21,899 bases of DNA from Holtermannia corniformis (Eukaryota > Basidiomycota > Tremellomycetes > Holtermanniales): NCBI GenBank assembly GCA_001599935.1, contig BCIJ01000049.1, positions 70,869-92,767 on the forward strand, given 5' to 3'. A program made the position numbers and the translations under genes. The stretch's first letter is position 1; every line of letters begins with the position of its first letter. Positions 17,436 through 21,899 of this stretch are shown here, one piece after another. Under the pieces are notes generated by a model, which saw nothing but the letters and a program-made list of their open reading frames with translations, was not told the origin of the DNA and searched no databases.

Positions 17436-20051
17436 ATGCCAGCGCCCCGGATCTCAAACTCGAACTCGCAGCGAGCAAGAGAGGAGCGCAACCTCGAACA
17501 GAGCAGCGATGAGGACGAGGCTGAGCGTCTCGAAAACGGCGGCAGCGAGGATGGGGACGGCGCGCTCGACCCGGATGCGCGCAAGCAGTCGCCAGAGGCC
17601 AAGCGGCGGATCAGGGCAAAGTACAGAGAGATGCAGGAGCAGGCGAACGGTCAGTGACGAGATTCGCGGTTGACGGAGTGCCGTGCGAGTCGGGTGACTC
17701 GCTTGATGCTCGTGCCAAGCTCGGTCTGTGCGGTCTGAGCGTGTATGCTGACTACGTGCAGTGCTGCGAGACTCGGCTGCGACACTGCCAATCCACAAAC
17801 TGCAAGCAGACGTCGCGAGGCAGAATGCACTCTTTTCAAAAGGTATGTGCTCGGGTCACGATTGCATATCCTTGCTGCGGCCATCCAAGTGCCAATGCGG
17901 ATCGATTGGTCTTCCCTCTAGGCCTTTCAATCTGGGGGTGTAATTCTGGGGGTGTAATTCTCGGGGTATAGTTCGCTCAACGTCTTAGCAGCGACAAGCT
18001 TTCTCAAAGTGAGCCGTCGCTGAAAAATCCGAGCGATCCGCCGTGCATCCCGTCTCACCCTGACCCTTGCCCTGCCAATGCATGCAAGCGCGCTGACACC
18101 CCGCAGTCCGCTCGGCAGGCGAAGCGACCCTCGACTCGCGCCTGCTCACAACGCACACCGAGACGGCCGCGCGCCTCGCCGATCTGATGAAGACGAGCGC
18201 AAACGCATTCGACATGGACGAGTTTTTGATCCGGTGCGTGGCTATTCTACCTCTCTTGGCGCACACCCCACGCCCAGTCTCCGAACGCCCATCAGACAGT
18301 TACTGACGTTATGGACGTCCAGAGTCAGCGCCAAGCTCGGCATCAACCGCGATGCAGAGTCACAAGACGAAGACCAAGAGCAGCCTCGGGCACGACGGAA
18401 ACGCAAACGCGGCGAGATGGGTGATTGGGAAGGTTTGGGCTGGTTGGCGGCCCGATTTACCAAGCGTGTGACGGGCGTCGAGTTTATGTGAGTGCTGCTG
18501 CGCTGGATGGTTTGGACGTGTAGGGTGGGGGCAGAACCTGATGGAGCAATGTCTTGACACAGGCTTTGCGCCGCGTGTTTGTCATTGCCGCAGGTGCAAC
18601 TGCCACGCTGGCGCCGTAACTCAGCTGTGACGTTGGGATTGGGGGCGTGGTGCACCTCTGGCCCAGTCTCATCAGCTGCAGATCACGCACAATGCGACGC
18701 TTCTGCGATGTATGCTCACACTTGGGAGCGAAATTGAGGGTTTGTGGATCATCCGATGCGGATGTGCGGTGCAGTCGATGGAGCCCCACTTTGGCCAGGA
18801 TCCCAAGCATGTACCTCTAGACTGGTTCAGCAGAGACTCGAGCCTCGCGAGGCTGCGCTCAGGTTTTACCCAGCCGCGAGACAAGACTTCGCGCGCCGAG
18901 TGGACACCAGCCGCAGCCGTTGCGCGGTACGAAAGCCGTTTGATCACAATGAGAGTGCTACAGTAACATCTGTCGTCCCTGATGCGAGCTTTCCGAGCTG
19001 TAGACTTTGTTCTCATGCGGGCAGCGCCGCCGCCCGCGTTGCTGAGCATGAACTAGCTCTTCGCGGTTTCTTCTGGAGTGACGAATCATGCTGCTATTTG
19101 AGACGTGGCGCCCGGCGGCGAGGATCTACTCATGTCTACGTGGCCGTGCAGGTCTTTTCGATGAAGCTGCCACGCTTCCGTCGGCATGCGACGTAGCGCT
19201 GACAGCGCTATGGTCGAGCTGCGTGGCGTGGCGCGCTTGGTTAACAGCCATATTAGTGGCTTTGCCTTGGCTAAGCCGTGTAACGCTGCGCTTTGACTCG
19301 TCACGGCTGGTTGAAGCTTTAAGATTGACGCTGCGCAATGTATCTCTCTCACATCCCCGCCTCGGCGTTGGTTGTATTCGTTGATGCTCACCGTGAAATG
19401 AACCGCGCTGATATACGCAGGCTCGGCCCCCTCGCCGTCGGCTACAAAAAGCGCACTTTTGCCAAACGCGCACGAGCAGCGCCCCTCGCAGCCGTCACCG
19501 TGCCCGAAGAAGTCAGCATCACGACAAAAGAAAAGGAATCCGAGACGGTCGCGTACGGCAAAGTCTTGCACTCACTCCTGCGCAAGCTCCAAAAAGCCTC
19601 GCCGAACCCTCCCGAGTTCCGGATCAACCTGTACGAGTTTGTGGTGAACCCAAACAGTTACTCGCAAACGGTCGAGAACCTGTTCTTTTTGTCGTTTTTG
19701 GTGAGAGATGGGCATGTGGCGGTTGAGTGGGTTGAAGACGAGGGGGTGCATATGATCCGTGAGTGATGGGCTGCGCAGACGCCAGTCTGATTGAGCTCTG
19801 GTCACTGTACTGATCACGCACAGGCCTGCCGGGACCGAATGATGGTGACGCGACCGAGATGGGCAAGAAACAAGAAGTGTTCTCACTGACTATGGATGTC
19901 GTCGATGTGAGTGCTTGTCCAACGGCCTATGCCAGTCGCATACATTATATACTGACGCTGATCCCAGGACGCGATCGATCTCTTTGGGATCAACAAGTCG
20001 ATCATACCTGATCGACCGGGGTTGCCGCCGACACAGGGACGGGGATGGTGA
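17436..20051 (+). CDS. NSE4: Smc5/6 complex kleisin subunit NSE4
   Basis: Seven exons (17436-17649, 17762-17842, 18107-18233, 18323-18487, 19421-19758, 19824-19906, 19968-20051) give 363 residues, a usual length. NSE4 bridges the Smc5 and Smc6 heads in the complex that resolves recombination intermediates. An acidic N-terminus leads to RRIRAKYREMQEQ, then the helical region with VRSAGEATLDSRLL and FDMDEFLIR. The C-terminal winged-helix domain starts WEGLGWLAARFTKRVTGVEF, joins across intron 4 to MLGPLAVGYKKR, and includes NPNSYSQTVENLFFLSFLVRDG. It ends in an IIPDRP segment. The 5' ATG has an in-frame open stretch upstream to 17316, but 17436 fits the family start. Intron 4 is 933 nt and intron 2 is 264 nt; the rest are 61-112 nt. 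It is transcribed away from MRE11. Confidence 0.9.
17931..17972 (+). repeat. 14-bp tandem repeat in NSE4 intron 2
   Basis: TCTGGGGGTGTAAT is repeated exactly twice (17931-17944, 17945-17958) and followed by a degenerate third unit. It lies in the 264-nt second intron of NSE4. Slippage could explain part of that intron's extra length. Confidence 0.75.
18488..19420 (+). other. Giant intron 4 of NSE4, probable insertion
   Basis: The donor is GTGAGT and the acceptor ATACGCAG, preceded by a CTGAT branch-like site. The join rebuilds the conserved EFMLGPL, so the splice is convincing. At 933 nt it is far longer than introns in neighbouring genes. Open frames inside it show no recognisable protein. 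It contains a 14-bp perfect palindrome (18841-18854). No sequence shared with the MRE11 giant intron was evident by eye. Confidence 0.75.
18841..18854. repeat. 14-bp perfect palindrome
   Basis: AGCCTCGCGAGGCT equals its own reverse complement. It sits in the giant NSE4 intron. It could be a protein-binding site or chance in GC-rich sequence. Confidence 0.55.
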
Positions 20052-20376
20052 GCGAGGAGTATCGTGTAAAAGGGGAAGAGCGGGGTGGTCATACAGCAAG
20101 CAAACGGCAAAGAGCGTTGTACACTATCATGCATTGAATGCAACACGAGAACCCAATCATCCAGATCGACAAGCAGGATACATGCGCCACTCGACGCTGA
20201 GATCCGGCAGAAGCCATAGCCTTCGAAATTGCAACTGCTGTACAACGGTTGGATTCCTTTGCGGCGGCGTTCGAAGCTGGCGTGATCCCCTTTCTGTCGG
20301 TGTTGGCGCGCCATCTGAAGGCCCACCTGAAAGATTTAAGGATGCACCGTCACCCGGGTTATGCACCCACCGCGCC
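20052..20376. other. Intergenic between NSE4 and the orphan gene
   Basis: This 325-bp stretch holds the NSE4 3' end and the promoter of the next gene. An AT-rich GATTTAAGG at about 20334-20342 could serve as a weak TATA element. The frame of the downstream gene is open across part of it, but its codons look non-coding. Confidence 0.45.
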
Positions 20377-20724
20377 ATGTCCGAGTCCTTGACGCTGGAG
20401 AAGCTGCGCAAACGGAGCGATATCGGCAAGATTACAAAGTATGTGACTGTTGCGGACTGGTACCGTAGCCAGGGGGCAACACCGGATCCGAACAATGAAG
20501 CAGATCGGCAGATGTTTAAGGATACTTTGTACCACGCCTACGATCTCGTACAAGACAGTGCCTGGTTCAAAGGACTAGAAACAGCTGAGCAGGACAGAAT
20601 CCACGAGTCCTTCGAACGACGGTCTGAAACTGGGATGAGCAGCATTAAGGAGATTCAAGAGGCCATGGACAGGGCAAGGGGGTGGTTTGATAAGTCGGTC
20701 AATGTCAAGCCTCTCGAGCCATGA
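20377..20724 (+). CDS. Small protein of unknown function
   Basis: An intronless 115-residue ORF beginning with an ATG in good context (CGCCATGTC). I do not recognise it. The product is hydrophilic and looks largely helical, rich in Asp, Glu, Lys and Arg, with Trp residues at WYRSQG, AWFKGL and RGWFDK. There is no signal peptide or membrane span. The codon and amino-acid composition is that of a real protein, in contrast to the open frame preceding it, and the stop is followed by non-coding sequence. It lies 325 bp beyond NSE4 in the same direction. It is of similar size to the paralog pair at 4469-5686 but shows no similarity to it. It might be longer if a 5' exon was missed. Confidence 0.6.
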   Translation: MSESLTLEKLRKRSDIGKITKYVTVADWYRSQGATPDPNNEADRQMFKDTLYHAYDLVQDSAWFKGLETAEQDRIHESFERRSETGMSSIKEIQEAMDRARGWFDKSVNVKPLEP

Positions 20725-21085
20725 TGTAGACAGAGGAATCATCAGTGACAAGACAGCTGTTGCCCTTTTGGTAGCAAGTCGTCAATGATATCCAGTAAGC
20801 AATCACTCGCAACTTTGCGTTTGTCATGATCGACTCCATGAGCTGTAAGCTTGCTCATTCAGGCACTCCAAGACGGGCTTTCGGCATGACTGATCGTTTA
20901 TGAGACTAGTCGCATCAACACACCATGGCTGATTCAGCACTCGCAACAGTCATCACACACGGTGCCTTCTCAGAGGGCACAGTGCAAGCATGCCATTCCG
21001 TTGGCGGCGGAGGGCGGATCGCTAGTGGAAGGCCGACGCGTTATATACTGTTAGATTGGGGAAGAACCGTGATGCATCTCGCTCG
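20725..21085. other. Intergenic, nothing recognised
   Basis: This stretch has short reading frames only. I see no conserved coding sequence, RNA gene or clear repeat; it probably holds the 3' end of the preceding gene. Confidence 0.5.
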
Positions 21086-21899
21086 CTACGGCTCTACTTT
21101 GTAGGCTTCGCCTACGGCTCTGATGTCTAGCACGCCATCCTGACTGTCTCGCCGGATGTAGTGTTCCTCGGCGCCTTGACTACATCCTCGCCGCGGCAGA
21201 CGTGTCTTGGCTACATCCTCGCCGGATGTAGTGTTCGCCGGATGCGGCGTCNCCCGCCGCGTCGTCCGCCCTGATGGCTGGCTGAGTGGCGTATTCCAAC
21301 ACTCCCCCACGAGCGACGATGCTCATCTTGGCGACGGCGTAGCCAAGGGTGATCATGATGATGATGATCACGGCCGCCACGCCAACTTGCCAAACGGTTG
21401 CGCACCGTGGATCGGTCTTGCACCGCGGATCGGCGCACCGCGGATCGTGCCTGCGCGGCTTGGCTTGCCGCGCCGCCGCCGCNGCCTTTGACTTCTTGCG
21501 ACCACCCTTCAAGTCATCGTCTTGACGCCTCAAAGCCGCCAATCGACTTCGACGGCTGAATCGCCGGAGGGCCGCCCACTGGCTGTCCGTAGTGATTGTC
21601 CCAGGTACGTAGTTTCGCCCTCCTGGGATGACGGCGGCAAGTGCATCGTATTCTTCCTGGGCTTCGGCCTCGCGCCGCTGGCGACGATGATCTTGNCGCC
21701 GATGATCTTGACGCAGATGCTGACGCGTCCTNAGATCGTCTTCNGCCTCGTACGGCCTCGAGTGGTTGGTGGCGAAGGTGGGTCCTTGACCGTTTTCGCC
21801 TTCGTCTTCGTCTTCGTGTGACCCGTGGACTGCCGGATGGCCCTCTGAGGGTCTCGCTCGCCGCGGGTGGCCACTCGCTGGCCCTCTTGCGCGGTTTCT
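21086..21899. repeat. Low-complexity, hairpin-rich contig end with ambiguous bases
   Basis: Single N calls occur at about 21252, 21483, 21696, 21732 and 21744, the only ones in the window. GGATGTAG (21154-21161, 21224-21231) and CTACATCC (21180-21187, 21211-21218) alternate; the last pair makes an 8-bp stem with a 5-nt loop. GATGATCTTG-like units, an ATG/ATC run near 21355-21370 and CTTCGTCTTCGTCTTCG-like triplets near 21800 add to the repetitiveness. Assembly quality here should be doubted. Confidence 0.7.
21180..21542 (-). CDS. Doubtful small single-span membrane protein
   Basis: A 120-codon minus-strand frame starting at an ATG (21542). It has a basic N-terminus (GGRKKSK), three DPRC repeats and one convincing hydrophobic stretch (GVAAVIIIIMITLGYAVA). 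The isoleucine run derives from an ATC repeat. Two codons contain N, and the C-terminal part runs into the hairpin repeats, so frame and end are unreliable. No family is recognised. It may be a fragment of a longer gene or simply translated repeat. Confidence 0.25.
   Translation of the reverse strand: MAALRRQDDDLKGGRKKSKXAAAARQAKPRRHDPRCADPRCKTDPRCATVWQVGVAAVIIIIMITLGYAVAKMSIVARGGVLEYATQPAIRADDAAXDAASGEHYIRRGCSQDTSAAARM

Noticed and set aside
18672..19049. 125-residue minus-strand frame in the NSE4 giant intron
   Set aside because: No conserved motif, and overlapping frames of similar length exist on both strands, as expected in GC-rich DNA.

Overview
This window reads as nuclear DNA of a GC-rich, compact fungal genome, most likely a basidiomycete. 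The evidence is genes split by many very short introns (mostly 40-60 nt, GT...AG, with CTGAC/CTAAC-type branch sites just before the acceptor), fungal orthologues throughout, and a tyrosine-recombinase (YR) retrotransposon. The lineage within basidiomycetes cannot be fixed from the sequence alone. All spliced models below were built by hand: joins were chosen so that frame, splice signals and conserved protein motifs agree.

Layout. Positions 1 to about 3400 hold the 3' part of a DIRS/Ngaro-type YR retrotransposon: reverse transcriptase-RNase H, then a YR in the -1 frame, then a tail with a hairpin and a helically phased CTAGCA array. It ends less than 100 bp upstream of IMP1 (3481-4140, +), a catalytic subunit of the mitochondrial inner membrane peptidase. 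Next come two small paralogous genes of unknown family on the minus strand (4469-4798 and 5378-5686). HEM13 (coproporphyrinogen III oxidase, 6327-7781, -) and COQ8 (ubiquinone-biosynthesis atypical kinase, 7895-9731, +) diverge from a 113-bp gap, and both carry mitochondrial presequences. A LtrA-family multi-pass membrane protein follows (9961-12123, +, 9 exons).

The right half is a DNA-repair pair: MRE11 (12357-17009, -, 17 exons) and NSE4 (17436-20051, +, 7 exons). They diverge from a 426-bp AT-richer promoter with two MluI cell-cycle boxes (ACGCGT). This suggests shared S-phase control of a double-strand-break nuclease and a Smc5/6-complex subunit. Each gene has one enormous intron by local standards: 1603 nt in MRE11, inside the phosphodiesterase domain, and 933 nt in NSE4, just before the Nse4 C-terminal domain. 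Both look like insertions. The MRE11 intron contains a 63-bp near-palindrome flanked by 9-bp direct repeats. A small orphan gene follows (20377-20724, +). The last ~820 bases are low-complexity, hairpin-rich DNA with scattered N calls and at most a doubtful membrane-protein ORF.

No rRNA, tRNA or CRISPR was recognised. The points most worth following up are the two giant introns around a shared S-phase promoter, the expression mode of the YR retroelement (recombinase frame without a usable ATG, second frame open throughout), and the unnamed paralogous family.
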